A DNA stretch of 64,000 nt, from the NCBI GenBank assembly GCA_958431155.1, contig OY288106.1, positions 1,323,888 to 1,387,887 on the forward strand, read 5' to 3'. The stretch is from an uncultured candidatus Porisulfidus sp. GTDB lineage: Bacteria > Pseudomonadota > Gammaproteobacteria > Poriferisulfidales > Poriferisulfidaceae. Positions 8,737-17,426 of this stretch are shown piece by piece; positions within the stretch are counted from its first letter, which is position 1; every line of letters begins with the position of its first letter. Made by a program: the position numbers and the translations under genes. A model generated the notes under the pieces. The model made no database searches. It was not told where the DNA came from and was given only the letters and a program-made list of their open reading frames with translations.

Positions 8737-10277
8737 CCGGCCCCCCCGTGCAGGAATGCCAGCCCACCCCCCAGCGCCAATGCCACGATGATGACCACTG
8801 CCAACCAGACACGAATACGCTTGAGTTTGCGCCGGGAGGCCGCTAATTCCGTGCGAAGTGCCGGAGAGGGATCCGGCGGTGAAGCGACAGCGGAATCTCC
8901 GAGAAAACTCTCGATCAACTGCGGCAGGCGGTGGCGTGCAAGCCGGATCAACGCAGGCAGCCCGGTCTGTGCGCTGACCCAACGGTCCATGAAGGGTTTG
9001 GCGGTGGCCCACAGGTCGAGGTCCGGGTACAGTTCGCGGCCGACGCCTTCGATGTTGACCAGGGTTTTCTGCAACAGTACCAGCTGCGGCTGCACTTCCA
9101 TCTGGAACCGGCTTGCAGTCTGAAACAGCCGCATCAACAGGTTCGCGAACGAGATTTCGGAGAACGGCCGCTGGAAAATCGGCTCGCACACGGTGCGGAT
9201 GGCCGCTTCGAACTCCTCCACCCGGGTACCGGACGGAACCCAGCCGGATTCCACGTGCAGTTCCGCCACCCGCCGGTAGTCATGGTTGAAGAAGGCCGCG
9301 AGATTGAACGCCAGATAGCGCTGATCGAAAGCCGACAGCGACCCCATGATGCCGAAATCCACCGCACTGTACTTCGGCGACTCCGGGGTCTCCCGGGAAA
9401 TGAAGATATTGCCGGGGTGCATGTCGGCGTGGAAGAAGTTGTGGTCGAACACCTGGGTGAAGAAGATCTCCACGCCTCGCTCAGCCAGGCATTTCAGGTC
9501 GACCCCGTGGCGCAGCAGCTCCTCGCGGTCCGAGATCTGGATCCCGTACACGCGCTCCATGGTCATGACGTTCCTTGAAGTGTAGTCCCAGTACACCTCC
9601 GGCACGTACAACAACTTGCTGTGTTCGAAGTTGCGCCGCAGCTGGCTTGCATTGGCAGCCTCACGCGTCAAATCCAGTTCGTCGAAGATGATGCCCTCGT
9701 ATTCGGCCACCAGGTCGACCGGATGCAGACGGCGGGACCCCGCCCAGTAGCGCTCGACAAACCGGGCCAGCATATACATCAGCCGGATGTCGCGGCGAAT
9801 CGTCTTCTCGATTTCAGGGCGCAGCACCTTGACGATAACGTCGATGTCGCCCAAGCGTGCCGCATGCACCTGGGCCACCGAAGCAGAAGCAAGTGGCGTG
9901 GTGTCGAACTGGCTGAACATTTCCTGAACCGTTCTCCCCAGCGACTGTTCGATGGTCCTGCGGGCCGCCTTGCCATCGAAGGGAGGCACCCGGTCCTGAA
10001 GGCGGGCCAGTTCATCGGCCAGATCGGCGGGCAACAGGTCGCGCCGGGTCGACAGCATCTGCCCAAACTTGACGAAGATGGGTCCCAAGTCCTCCAACGC
10101 GCGCCGGATACGCTCCGCCTGCGGCTGGCGCGACCGACGGAGCCAGTGCCAGGGTAGCAAACAAAGCAGCCCGCGGCCCAACCGAAATCGGGACAGGGCG
10201 ATTTCGTCGAGACCGTGGCGCAACAGCACCCACGGGATGTAGAGCGGTCGCGCGATGACGCGCGCCTGCCAGTTCAT
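8733..10277 (-). CDS. ubiB: Ubiquinone biosynthesis accessory kinase-like protein UbiB
   Basis: 514 aa (E. coli 546). An atypical protein-kinase-like ATPase of the ADCK/ABC1 family needed for aerobic ubiquinone biosynthesis. The family KxGQ motif is at [13 protein letters not shown], the AAAS-type loop at [12 protein letters not shown], the HADMHPGN catalytic-loop equivalent and the DFGIMG metal-binding motif are all visible. A hydrophobic C-terminal helix (about residues 487-508) anchors it to the inner membrane. ATGA overlaps tie it to ubiJ upstream and uvrD downstream. In many relatives ubiE directly precedes ubiJ-ubiB; here ubiE lies about 9 kb away beyond the inserted cluster. Confidence 0.95.
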   Translation of the reverse strand: MNWQARVIARPLYIPWVLLRHGLDEIALSRFRLGRGLLCLLPWHWLRRSRQPQAERIRRALEDLGPIFVKFGQMLSTRRDLLPADLADELARLQDRVPPFDGKAARRTIEQSLGRTVQEMFSQFDTTPLASASVAQVHAARLGDIDVIVKVLRPEIEKTIRRDIRLMYMLARFVERYWAGSRRLHPVDLVAEYEGIIFDELDLTREAANASQLRRNFEHSKLLYVPEVYWDYTSRNVMTMERVYGIQISDREELLRHGVDLKCLAERGVEIFFTQVFDHNFFHADMHPGNIFISRETPESPKYSAVDFGIMGSLSAFDQRYLAFNLAAFFNHDYRRVAELHVESGWVPSGTRVEEFEAAIRTVCEPIFQRPFSEISFANLLMRLFQTASRFQMEVQPQLVLLQKTLVNIEGVGRELYPDLDLWATAKPFMDRWVSAQTGLPALIRLARHRLPQLIESFLGDSAVASPPDPSPALRTELAASRRKLKRIRVWLAVVIIVALALGGGLAFLHGGAG

Positions 10278-10834
10278 GGCCGGATGCGGTCGAGCCGCAG
10301 CTCAAACCGCTCCAAGTCGTCGCGGAGCCGGTCCACCTCGCGCACGAAGCGATCCAGTTCGGAAGCGCGCGGCAGCAACCCCGACTCCTCATGCAGATAA
10401 TCCCGGGTGTTGCTCTCGGCCGTGGCGCCGAAATTCCGGGCCACCTGTCGAGATTCCTCGAACGTCCGCATCATCAATCGAGCCGGCACATCGCCGACGG
10501 CGCGGGACAGCAGTTCCTCCCAGTCGATGTCCAGGGTGGTTAGAAAGTCCCGGAGATCCTGCGCGATTTCACCCTCGCCTTCCAGATGGATGCTGTCAGC
10601 CCGACCATTGAGCACATACCGGACAAAGGCTGCCAAATGCCCGCGAACCGCGAGATCCGACCGTTCTTCCGGAGGCTCCACGATCAACTGCCCATCGTCT
10701 ATGCGCAGCCCGATAGCAGGCAACGGGAAAAGTTCCAGCCGGATCGTGCATCGCCCCATCGCCTGAAGACGCTTCTGCGCTTCTGCGTCGGTGCGCAGAG
10801 CCTGATCGATAAGGGCGGAAAGCGAGGCAAACAT
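10274..10834 (-). CDS. ubiJ: Ubiquinone biosynthesis accessory factor UbiJ (SCP2 domain)
   Basis: 186 aa (E. coli UbiJ about 200). An SCP2-type lipid-binding domain fills the first 110 residues ([19 protein letters not shown] then [11 protein letters not shown]), followed by a Glu/Arg-rich helical tail ending ELRLDRIRP, as in UbiJ. With UbiK, UbiJ organises the soluble ubiquinone-synthesis complex and binds isoprenoid intermediates. The 4-base overlap with ubiB supports the assignment. It is divergent from the unknown cluster; a TATAAT lies at 10875-10880 on its strand, about 40 bases before the start. Confidence 0.9.
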   Translation of the reverse strand: MFASLSALIDQALRTDAEAQKRLQAMGRCTIRLELFPLPAIGLRIDDGQLIVEPPEERSDLAVRGHLAAFVRYVLNGRADSIHLEGEGEIAQDLRDFLTTLDIDWEELLSRAVGDVPARLMMRTFEESRQVARNFGATAESNTRDYLHEESGLLPRASELDRFVREVDRLRDDLERFELRLDRIRP

Positions 10835-10906
10835 AGACGGACAACCGCTTCCAGAGCGGCCGGCTCTTCCTCAAATTATAGATGGAGGAAGGGTCGGGTC
10901 GCTATA
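10835..10906. promoter_or_regulatory. Divergent promoter region between ubiJ and the unknown cluster
   Basis: 72 bases between opposing genes. Minus strand: TATAAT at 10875-10880, a good -10 for ubiJ, without an obvious -35. Plus strand: a TATAAT at 10903-10908 overlaps the first possible ATG of the cluster (10907), and GGAGGAAGG at 10884-10892 could serve as its ribosome site. If the plus-strand hexamer is a real -10, transcription would begin about 10915 and the second ATG (10919) would be used nearly leaderless. These are pattern matches only. Confidence 0.35.
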
Positions 10907-11752
10907 ATGCCCAAAACCATGTCAACGTACGCGCGGCTGCTTTCGCTGGGGCTACTAGCATCGCTCTGCGGTGCCAGTTACGCGACGGAATCGCCATTTT
11001 CTATCGGCTCGGATCCCACGTTGCAAATCGCCCTGCGACTGATCTCGGATGAGACCCGGCAGGAGCAGGCATCGACCGACGATGCCAAGGTGGAAGATTC
11101 TTCCGCTTCCGTACCCTCTGTTGAAGATTCCGAGGAACAAGGCTCGGAATCCGCAGAACAAGCCGAGGGAGATACCCCATCCACGCAAGCCTCTGACATA
11201 CCGTCTTCCGAGGAGGGACTTCCTGAAGATCTTGGCCTCTCGGACCAAGAAGAAGGCCGGGAACCTGCGGAACGGGGGACGGCCGGTAGAACCGAGGATT
11301 CCGGTCTCGAAGATGAACTCGAAAGAGATCCGGAGCTTGCCGGGCAGGGCAGTCTGGAAGAAGAGCGAGAGAGGAATCTTGCCCGCGCCGAGGCGATACT
11401 GAACCGCGTCGACCAGATCCTGCTGGACGCACGCGCCCGGGCCCGCCAGAAACGGGAGGGACGGGACGACGGGGACGGGACGGTCGGATCGATACCGGAT
11501 GAAGATTCGCCGGCGCGGGAAACACAAGGCGATGCCGAAGGGGAAGCTGGGGAGAAGGACACCGGACCCGGCAGAGCCGCCGAAGGGCGGATCCCAGGCA
11601 ACGTCCCGACCGGCAAGACCCGACCTTCCCACGGCTATGACCGGGACGAGGACATCGTGACGCGGCAGGTCTGCGAACTGGCGGAACGGGAAGAAGATCC
11701 TGAAGTCCGGAAGCACCTGGAAGAGAAATGCAGAAGCCTGAAAGACGGGTAG
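10907..11752 (+). CDS. Cluster gene 1: highly acidic exported protein
   Basis: 281 aa from ATG 10907 (277 from ATG 10919). Residues 1-26 form a signal peptide (LLSLGLLASLCGASYA before TES). The mature protein is strikingly rich in Glu, Asp, Ser and Gly with almost no hydrophobic core for about 200 residues, so this part is probably disordered; a short helix-forming LARAEAILNRVDQILLDARA sits in the middle. The last 35 residues are different, with two Cys (VCELAEREEDPEV then EEKCRSLK) that could form a disulphide-stabilised helical hairpin. No recognised family. First of nine overlapping plus-strand genes; its end overlaps the lipoprotein gene by 25 bases. Confidence 0.7.
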   Translation: MPKTMSTYARLLSLGLLASLCGASYATESPFSIGSDPTLQIALRLISDETRQEQASTDDAKVEDSSASVPSVEDSEEQGSESAEQAEGDTPSTQASDIPSSEEGLPEDLGLSDQEEGREPAERGTAGRTEDSGLEDELERDPELAGQGSLEEERERNLARAEAILNRVDQILLDARARARQKREGRDDGDGTVGSIPDEDSPARETQGDAEGEAGEKDTGPGRAAEGRIPGNVPTGKTRPSHGYDRDEDIVTRQVCELAEREEDPEVRKHLEEKCRSLKDG

Positions 11753-12906
11753 CCCTGATCGCGCTGCTGCTGGTCTTGGCCAGCGGATGCCAGCTCGGTG
11801 GCGGCTACGGAGCCCTGCTCGGCGACCGGCCGGAAGAGCCAGCCGGCGAGCCAGTATCGGAAGAGTGGTACCTGGATGCCGGCATCATCCAGTTCGAGGG
11901 GAAAGTCGACGAGGAGCAGGTGGCCGAAGGGGAAGTGTTCCGCCAAGTGCGGAAAGCCGAAACCCTGTATTTCCCCCAGCAGTTGCGACAGGCGATGCTG
12001 CGCGGCGGCGGCTGGCGGCACGTGTGGGTGGTGCCGGAGGGCGCGGCCCCGGATCTGCGCATCGAGGGCGCAATCCTGGAGTCCAACGGTTCCGAGCTGG
12101 AACTGGAAATACGCGCCTACGACGCGACCGGTGCGAAATGGGTCGACCGCGTCTACCAGCATGAATTCAGCGAGACCGATTACGCCGGCGAAGACAGGGC
12201 ACGGCCGATGGATACCCTGTTCGACCGGATTGCGAAGGACCTCCTGATCGAACGCGACCGGAAGGGAGTGGCGGCCATGAAGGAAATCCGCGCCGTAGCG
12301 GAATTGCGGTTCGCGGGGGAATTCGCGCCGCAGGCGTTTGAGCGCCATATGAAGGCGCACGATGGCCGCGTCCGGCTGGTTTCGCTGCCCGCCAAGGAAG
12401 ACACGCTGTACCAGTTGGTGCTGCAGATCAAGGAGCGCGACGACCTGTTCATCGAAACCCTGCAGGAATACTCGGAGGGCTTCGCGGAAACGCTCGATGC
12501 ACCGTATCGGGACTGGGCACGGCAGAGCTTCTACGAACGTCGCGCGCACGACGAGAATGTCTCGACCAGCGTGGCACAGGGACTGTTGAGTGCACTGGCC
12601 ATCATCGGAGGGGTCGTCATCGCAGCCGATTCCGGATCCACCCCGGAAGCACGGCAACTCGGGCAGGTGCTGGTCGGAGCCGGAGCCTACGGCGCCTATG
12701 ATGCCTATCAGGACTACGAGGCGACGGAGATCCATGAGGCCGCGCTCAAGGAACTTGGTCAATCGCTCGATCTGGAAGTAGAGCCCCAGGTCGTACAGGT
12801 GGAGAACCAGACGCGCACGCTTACCGGGTCGGTTGAAGACCAGTACCAACAGTGGCACGAAATCCTGAACGAAATCTACTTGTCGGAACGTGGCGGCCTG
12901 AACTGA
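11728..12906 (+). CDS. Cluster gene 2: unknown lipoprotein
   Basis: 392 aa. The N-terminus MQKPERRVALIALLLVLASGC is a lipoprotein signal with lipobox LASGC (lipidated Cys21). There is no Asp after the Cys, so outer-membrane sorting is expected. The mature domain is mixed alpha/beta with a hydrophobic stretch around residues 285-303 (SALAIIGGVVIAADSG) followed by a glycine/alanine/tyrosine-rich segment that may insert in or lie on a membrane. I do not recognise the family; a distant resemblance in shape to periplasmic NlpC-free lipoproteins with internal hydrophobic hairpins is all that can be said. Embedded in the operon, overlapping genes 1 and 3. Confidence 0.75.
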   Translation: MQKPERRVALIALLLVLASGCQLGGGYGALLGDRPEEPAGEPVSEEWYLDAGIIQFEGKVDEEQVAEGEVFRQVRKAETLYFPQQLRQAMLRGGGWRHVWVVPEGAAPDLRIEGAILESNGSELELEIRAYDATGAKWVDRVYQHEFSETDYAGEDRARPMDTLFDRIAKDLLIERDRKGVAAMKEIRAVAELRFAGEFAPQAFERHMKAHDGRVRLVSLPAKEDTLYQLVLQIKERDDLFIETLQEYSEGFAETLDAPYRDWARQSFYERRAHDENVSTSVAQGLLSALAIIGGVVIAADSGSTPEARQLGQVLVGAGAYGAYDAYQDYEATEIHEAALKELGQSLDLEVEPQVVQVENQTRTLTGSVEDQYQQWHEILNEIYLSERGGLN

Positions 12907-13631
12907 TCCCGGTTGCGCTGGCGCTGGCGGCAGGATTGGCCGCAGGAACCGCCGCAGCCGAGGACATCCAAGAGAAGGCGCTGCTTGCGATTCTCGATGC
13001 CGATTGGACCCGGGCCGCGGGATTGTGGGCGCAGGTAGACGGGCAACGGGCCCGCGACTACCTGCAACAGGCGCGGGCGGAGCTCCAGTTCCAGCAAACC
13101 CAGCCTTTGTTAAACGAGGCCTTCGCAGCACAGCAGCGAGAGGATTGGGCGGCGGCGGACACTGCCTATCTCAAGGCGCTGGCCGTCTCCCCGTATCTGA
13201 AGGCGGCACACCAAGGCCGCAAGCAGGTCGAACTGTACATCGAAGCGCACCGGCGGCTGGACGCGCTGAAACTGCCGGACGGCCTGTACGACAAGGTCAT
13301 ACGGGCACGGGCAAAAGAGTGGCTTGCCTACGTCCGGGAAAAGAAACTCAATGACCGGAAAATTGCCAAGGCGCGTACGGATCTTGCCGCCGCCCTCAAG
13401 CTGGCACAGGTTCCGGTTTCCCTGGTCCTGACTTCGGACAACCAGTCCGATATCGAAATCTATGGTGTCGGAAAGCTCGGCCGGCTTGAGCGCCAGACCA
13501 TGCAATTGGTGCCCGGCGACTACATCGTCGTCGCCAGCCGGCCTGGATACCGGGATGCACGCGCGACGTTGAAAGTGCGGCCCGGCAAGCCCGTCGCCCT
13601 TGACATCCGGTGCACGGAGTCGATCCAGTGA
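12852..13631 (+). CDS. Cluster gene 3: exported TPR-like protein with C-terminal PEGA-like domain
   Basis: 259 aa from GTG 12852, which overlaps gene 2 by 55 bases; a CTG at 12903 would give the 4-base CTGA overlap typical of this operon but is a rare start codon. Either way a signal peptide follows (LIPVALALAAGLAAGTAAA). Residues about 37-170 are helical and repeat-like (RDYLQQARAELQF, EDWAAADTAYLKALAVSPY), consistent with TPR-like packing. The last 80 residues form a beta module with LVPGDYIVVASRPGYRD and a closing valine strand, matching the PEGA pattern seen in the next protein. Probably a periplasmic scaffold that contacts gene 4's product; inference from architecture only. Confidence 0.75.
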   Translation: MARNPERNLLVGTWRPELIPVALALAAGLAAGTAAAEDIQEKALLAILDADWTRAAGLWAQVDGQRARDYLQQARAELQFQQTQPLLNEAFAAQQREDWAAADTAYLKALAVSPYLKAAHQGRKQVELYIEAHRRLDALKLPDGLYDKVIRARAKEWLAYVREKKLNDRKIAKARTDLAAALKLAQVPVSLVLTSDNQSDIEIYGVGKLGRLERQTMQLVPGDYIVVASRPGYRDARATLKVRPGKPVALDIRCTESIQ

Positions 13632-15445
13632 TTCTTGACCACGAGCCGGTCCAGGCCCGATCCTACCAGCCTCCCAAGCGGAAGAGACGCCGGGATCGCT
13701 CGTCGCCACCACGTTTTCGGGGGGCGTGGCTGGTGGTTTTTCTCCTGGTGCTGTTGACGGCCGGTGCCTGGTACGTGACGGAACAAGTACAGTTCATCGA
13801 CTTCGAGACCGACCCGGTCGAGGCCTCGGTGCGCCTCGAGAGCCCGCACACGATGGTGGGCGGACAGGTTTTGCTCTGGCGGGGCCGGCACATCGCGAAC
13901 GTGACGGCGGAGGGCTATCACCCCCGGCAGGTGGAATTCGAGGCGGGCAGAGATGCGCCTCGCACCGTGCCAGTGACCCTGGACCCTCTTCCGGGCAAAC
14001 TCCGGGTCTCTACGACACCCGAAGCCGAGGGAGAAGTCCGGGTGGACGGCGAACGTGCCGGAGGGATCGGCGAAACACTGGAAGACCTCTCTCCGGGTCG
14101 TCATGTCGTGCAGGTAGGCGCGGAAGGTTTCGAGATGCACCGGCAGACGGTGGAAATCGAGGGGTACGGGCGACTGACCGAAATCGAGATCTCACTCCAG
14201 AAAATTGTAACGCCCGCCTTGCTTGCAGTTTCCAGTACGCCTGAGGCCGCAGACATATTGATCGATGGCGCCTGGCGGGGCCGCACCCCGAAACAGGTCG
14301 CGCTGACCCCGGACACCGAGGTAGAGGTCGCCTTGCTGCTCCCCGGCCATGCCCCGAACCGCCAAACCTTGAAACTGAAATCCGGCCGGCAAAGCCACGT
14401 AGCAACTTTGATCTCTCGCACCGGCGTCCTTGAACTGTGGCCGACCCCGGCCAATGCGACGATTCGCGTTGACGGGCAGGTGGAACTCCGCCGCCAGTTG
14501 CGGCTGCCGCAGCAAGCACACACCATCGAAGTCTCCGCGCCGGGCTACGTACCGAAGAAGTATGTCGTCGTGCCGCATCCCGATGCGCCAAAGCAACTTT
14601 TCGCCGTCCTGCAATCGCAGGCGAAGGTCGAATATTCCCGGCGCCAGAAGCACGAGCGGGATCTCGGCTTGGCCTTCATCGAGTTCCAGCCTCGCGGGTC
14701 GTTCGAGATCACGACCACTCGCCGCCGTATCCCGGTGCGCCTGACGCGGCCGTTCTCGATCATGGACAGGGAAGTCACCAATGCCCTGTACCAACGCTAT
14801 CAGGCCGGGCATGATTCCGGAAAGGTCTTCGGCAAGCGCCTGGATCGGCCAAGCCAACCGGTCGTGCGGATCAGTTGGGCGGATGCGGCGCTCTTTGCGA
14901 ACTGGATGAGCGAACAGGCGGGCGTCTCGCCGTTCTACCGGGTGCGCGACGGACGGATCGAGGGATTCGACGCGAACGCGACCGGGTACCGTCTGCCAAG
15001 CGAGGCCGAGTGGGTCTGGCTGACTCGCTCCGAGAAGCGATACGCCTGGGGGGACTTCATGCCGCCTCCGGATCGCTTCGGCAATCTGGCGGACGCTTCT
15101 GCCGCCGACATCGTGCAGCCTGTGCTGGAGGAATACAACGATGGGCATGCCGTCAGTGCCGATGTCGGGAGTTTTCCGCCCTCAGCCCAAGGGTTGTATG
15201 ATTTGCCGGGCAACGTGGCGGAATGGATGCACGACGTGTTTCTCGACAAACTGCGGATTTCGGCCCGCCCGGAGCCGGAGCGCGTCAACCCGCTGGGTGA
15301 AGCCAGCGGCCGATACTATGTCATCCGGGGGTTCGGCTGGCGCGACAGCGGGCGCAAGGAGTTGAGCCTGAGCAACCGCCGCTACGACCGGCATCCCAGG
15401 GACGATGTGGGATTCCGGCTGGCCTACTACCTGGATTCACCATGA
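13628..15445 (+). CDS. Cluster gene 4: membrane-anchored PEGA-repeat protein with cysteine-free FGE/SUMF1 domain
   Basis: 605 aa from GTG 13628, chosen for the GTGA overlap with gene 3 and GGAG at 13616-13619; a GTG at 13610 is also in frame. A basic cytoplasmic tail (PPKRKRRRDR) precedes one membrane helix (about residues 33-50), so the bulk is periplasmic. Four PEGA-like beta modules follow (about 55-340; e.g. LSPGRHVVQVGAEGFEMH and AHTIEVSAPGYVPKKY). Residues about 344-602 are a formylglycine-generating-enzyme/SUMF1 fold: MDREVTNALYQRY, GYRLPSEAEWVWLTR, YDLPGNVAEWMHD and DDVGFRLAY. True FGE uses two cysteines; here I find no Cys in the whole protein, so oxidase activity is excluded and a structural or binding role is likely. 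Confidence 0.9.
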   Translation: MILDHEPVQARSYQPPKRKRRRDRSSPPRFRGAWLVVFLLVLLTAGAWYVTEQVQFIDFETDPVEASVRLESPHTMVGGQVLLWRGRHIANVTAEGYHPRQVEFEAGRDAPRTVPVTLDPLPGKLRVSTTPEAEGEVRVDGERAGGIGETLEDLSPGRHVVQVGAEGFEMHRQTVEIEGYGRLTEIEISLQKIVTPALLAVSSTPEAADILIDGAWRGRTPKQVALTPDTEVEVALLLPGHAPNRQTLKLKSGRQSHVATLISRTGVLELWPTPANATIRVDGQVELRRQLRLPQQAHTIEVSAPGYVPKKYVVVPHPDAPKQLFAVLQSQAKVEYSRRQKHERDLGLAFIEFQPRGSFEITTTRRRIPVRLTRPFSIMDREVTNALYQRYQAGHDSGKVFGKRLDRPSQPVVRISWADAALFANWMSEQAGVSPFYRVRDGRIEGFDANATGYRLPSEAEWVWLTRSEKRYAWGDFMPPPDRFGNLADASAADIVQPVLEEYNDGHAVSADVGSFPPSAQGLYDLPGNVAEWMHDVFLDKLRISARPEPERVNPLGEASGRYYVIRGFGWRDSGRKELSLSNRRYDRHPRDDVGFRLAYYLDSP

Positions 15446-15666
15446 GGTGGCTCTGGCCAATGCCCCTTTGCGCGGCAGCAACCTTGGCATGGGCCGAAGA
15501 GCCCCCCGTGCCACAGGCAGGAGAAGAGGAGGAGGGCCGACAGGTTATCGAGATCCTGACCGAAGAGGACCTCAAGCAGGAAACCCCATCGATCACGCTC
15601 AAGCAGCTGACCCCGAAGGAAACCATTTCCCTCGACGAAGCCGTGGACATGCCCAGTGATATCTAG
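15442..15666 (+). CDS. Cluster gene 5: small acidic exported protein
   Basis: 74 aa. A signal peptide (residues 1-18, MRWLWPMPLCAAATLAWA) leaves a mature peptide of about 56 residues dominated by Glu, Gln and Thr, with a run of five acidic residues near its start and repeated short motifs (ILTEEDLKQET, LTPKETISLDEA). It has no membrane helix and no recognised domain. ATGA overlap with the PEGA/FGE gene and 11-base overlap with the channel gene tie it firmly to the operon, which is the main reason to believe such a small gene. Possibly a linker peptide between periplasmic partners. Confidence 0.65.
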   Translation: MRWLWPMPLCAAATLAWAEEPPVPQAGEEEEGRQVIEILTEEDLKQETPSITLKQLTPKETISLDEAVDMPSDI

Positions 15667-16537
15667 GTTGACGAATCTGGCCGGACACTGGCGCGAACAC
15701 GAGGTGTTCTGGCAATTGCTGGCGTTGGCATTGTCATTCGTGCTGGTGCATGCGGCATATGAACTGGTGGTGCGGCCGGCCGCCTACGAGGAACTGCAAC
15801 GCCAAGCTGTCGCCGAGGAGCAGGCCGAGATAGCGCCGCCGACCCTCGGGGCGCGAGTTGCCGTGGTCGTCAAGGACTACGAGCAGGAGGCCTGTTTTGT
15901 CGCCCTGTTCTGGGCGCTCGCCATCATGTGGATGAAACTGCTGAAACTGCGCTTCGCGCGCAGGCTGTTAAGCCTGCGCGGCCGGCATGGCGAGGAAAGC
16001 TTCCTGGAAACCCGGGAAACCGACCTGGTCCTGCCTCAGGCGCAGGATCGGGCGCGCTTCACCGACGTACGCGAACATGCGCGAATGCAGGGCTACGGCG
16101 GCACCGTGCTGTATCGGGCCGCCGATACCTGCCTGGACCGTTTCTTCACCACGCATTCCGTGTCGGATGCCACCGCGGCCATGAAGGCCAGTTGCGAAAT
16201 GGAGTCGGATCGGCAAGACACCGAACTGGCGTTGGTGCGCTACCTGACCTGGGCCATCCCGTCGCTCGGATTCATCGGGACGGTACGCGGGATCGGCGCG
16301 GCCCTGGGACAGGCCGAGGAAGCCACGCGCGGCAACATCGGGCCAGTGACGGAAAGCCTCGGGGTGGCGTTCAACTCGACTTTCGTGGCCCTGTTGATCA
16401 GCCTGTTCATCATGCTGCTGCTGCATAAACTGCAGGAAGCCCAAGAGTCGTTGGTGCTGGATGCCCAGGAGCATTGCCAGCACCACTTGCTGCGTTACCT
16501 GCGGGAGCGGACGCGGACGGATGACCCAGCTGCTTAG
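15656..16537 (+). CDS. Cluster gene 6: MotA/TolQ/ExbB-type proton-channel subunit
   Basis: 293 aa from GTG 15656. Four hydrophobic segments (about 17-40, 78-97, 193-215, 232-258) with a cytoplasmic region between the second and third, the MotA/TolQ topology. The diagnostic channel motif is SLGFIGTVRGIGAALGQA at about 201-218, followed by LGVAFNSTFVALLISLF in the last helix. Members form pentamers around two B subunits (MotB, ExbD, TolR) and convert proton or sodium flow into movement. No MotB/TolR gene of the usual kind is present; the two VWA proteins downstream carry a matching Asp-containing helix and are the likely partners. Confidence 0.85.
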   Translation: MISRLTNLAGHWREHEVFWQLLALALSFVLVHAAYELVVRPAAYEELQRQAVAEEQAEIAPPTLGARVAVVVKDYEQEACFVALFWALAIMWMKLLKLRFARRLLSLRGRHGEESFLETRETDLVLPQAQDRARFTDVREHARMQGYGGTVLYRAADTCLDRFFTTHSVSDATAAMKASCEMESDRQDTELALVRYLTWAIPSLGFIGTVRGIGAALGQAEEATRGNIGPVTESLGVAFNSTFVALLISLFIMLLLHKLQEAQESLVLDAQEHCQHHLLRYLRERTRTDDPAA

Positions 16538-17426
16538 GATCGACAGCTACGCGCTGACACAACCCGACGGCGCCGAATGGCAGACCGAGTGGTGCATCGC
16601 CCGCCATGACGCGAAGGCCGGCTGGCGATTCGGGGAAAAAGCGGGCGAACTGCTGCAACCAAAGCGCACCGATAGCGAAAACAACGAATATCTCGAAGCG
16701 CCAGAGTCAGAAGAAGGCCGGAGTCCGTCATGCACCGATCTGGCGTATTTTCAGCTGCAGGGATTCCTGTCGGAAGGAGAGGGGCCGATCGACCTTTCGG
16801 TGAGCGGAGGGATCGGGCAACCGCGGCTCGAATCGCTGCTGGGCGTATTGGAAGCCCTGGGCTACACGCTCCGCGGCGTGTTCCCGACCGCGCTGTTGGC
16901 GACCCGGGATCTCCCGCCTGGGCGTTACGGAATCATAGAACTAGGGCGCAGCCGAAGTTGGATCAGCACCATCGACGTCCAGCCGGGACGGGCACGGCTG
17001 GAATCGGTCCGGGAATACGGGGATTTCGGATTCTACCACCTGTTCACCCAGTGGATGGAGAACGTGGCGGAGGCGTTCGCGACCCAGCACCGCTTCGACA
17101 TACACCGCAATCTCGCGGCAAACCGCGAACAATTGTTCGGTCAGATGCGCCGGGCCTTTGCCGAAAAGCCGGAACAGATACAGTTCAGCCTTGACTCCCG
17201 GCTCGTGACGCTGGACGAAACAATCTTCCGGGCCCGCTGGCCGAAACCCGCTCTCGACACGGAGGGACTGGAACTCCTGCTGCTGCCCCCGCTGGCACTG
17301 CCGCTGCCAGAGCAAGGGCTGGGCCTGCCCTGCTGCAGCAATCCCGCACCCCAAACCTACCCCGACTTGGCTGCCACGCTCCCGGAAGACGGGCAGGCCC
17401 GCCGCTGCACGGCTCTTTCTTTTTGA
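16521..17426 (+). CDS. Cluster gene 7: unknown cytoplasmic protein, possibly degenerate actin/Hsp70 fold
   Basis: 301 aa from ATG 16521, which has a GGACGG just upstream and overlaps the channel gene by 17 bases. No signal peptide or membrane helix. The middle part (about residues 85-215) reads like the second half of an actin/Hsp70-type ATPase: a Leu-rich helix (RLESLLGVLEALGYTLRGVF), then a 'phosphate-2'-like strand pair (GRYGIIELGRSRSWISTIDV) lacking the usual DxGxxT residues, then REYGDFGFYHLFTQWMENVA, like the GG-D-F-D helix of Hsp70. ATP binding is therefore doubtful. Position beside a channel subunit suggests a cytoplasmic regulator or assembly platform. The fold call is my inference. 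Confidence 0.65.
   Translation: MTQLLRIDSYALTQPDGAEWQTEWCIARHDAKAGWRFGEKAGELLQPKRTDSENNEYLEAPESEEGRSPSCTDLAYFQLQGFLSEGEGPIDLSVSGGIGQPRLESLLGVLEALGYTLRGVFPTALLATRDLPPGRYGIIELGRSRSWISTIDVQPGRARLESVREYGDFGFYHLFTQWMENVAEAFATQHRFDIHRNLAANREQLFGQMRRAFAEKPEQIQFSLDSRLVTLDETIFRARWPKPALDTEGLELLLLPPLALPLPEQGLGLPCCSNPAPQTYPDLAATLPEDGQARRCTALSF

Noticed and set aside
8737-9189. N-terminal extension of UvrD into ubiB
   Set aside because: The extension is the out-of-frame translation of conserved ubiB; the ATG at 8736 gives normal length and an ATGA overlap.
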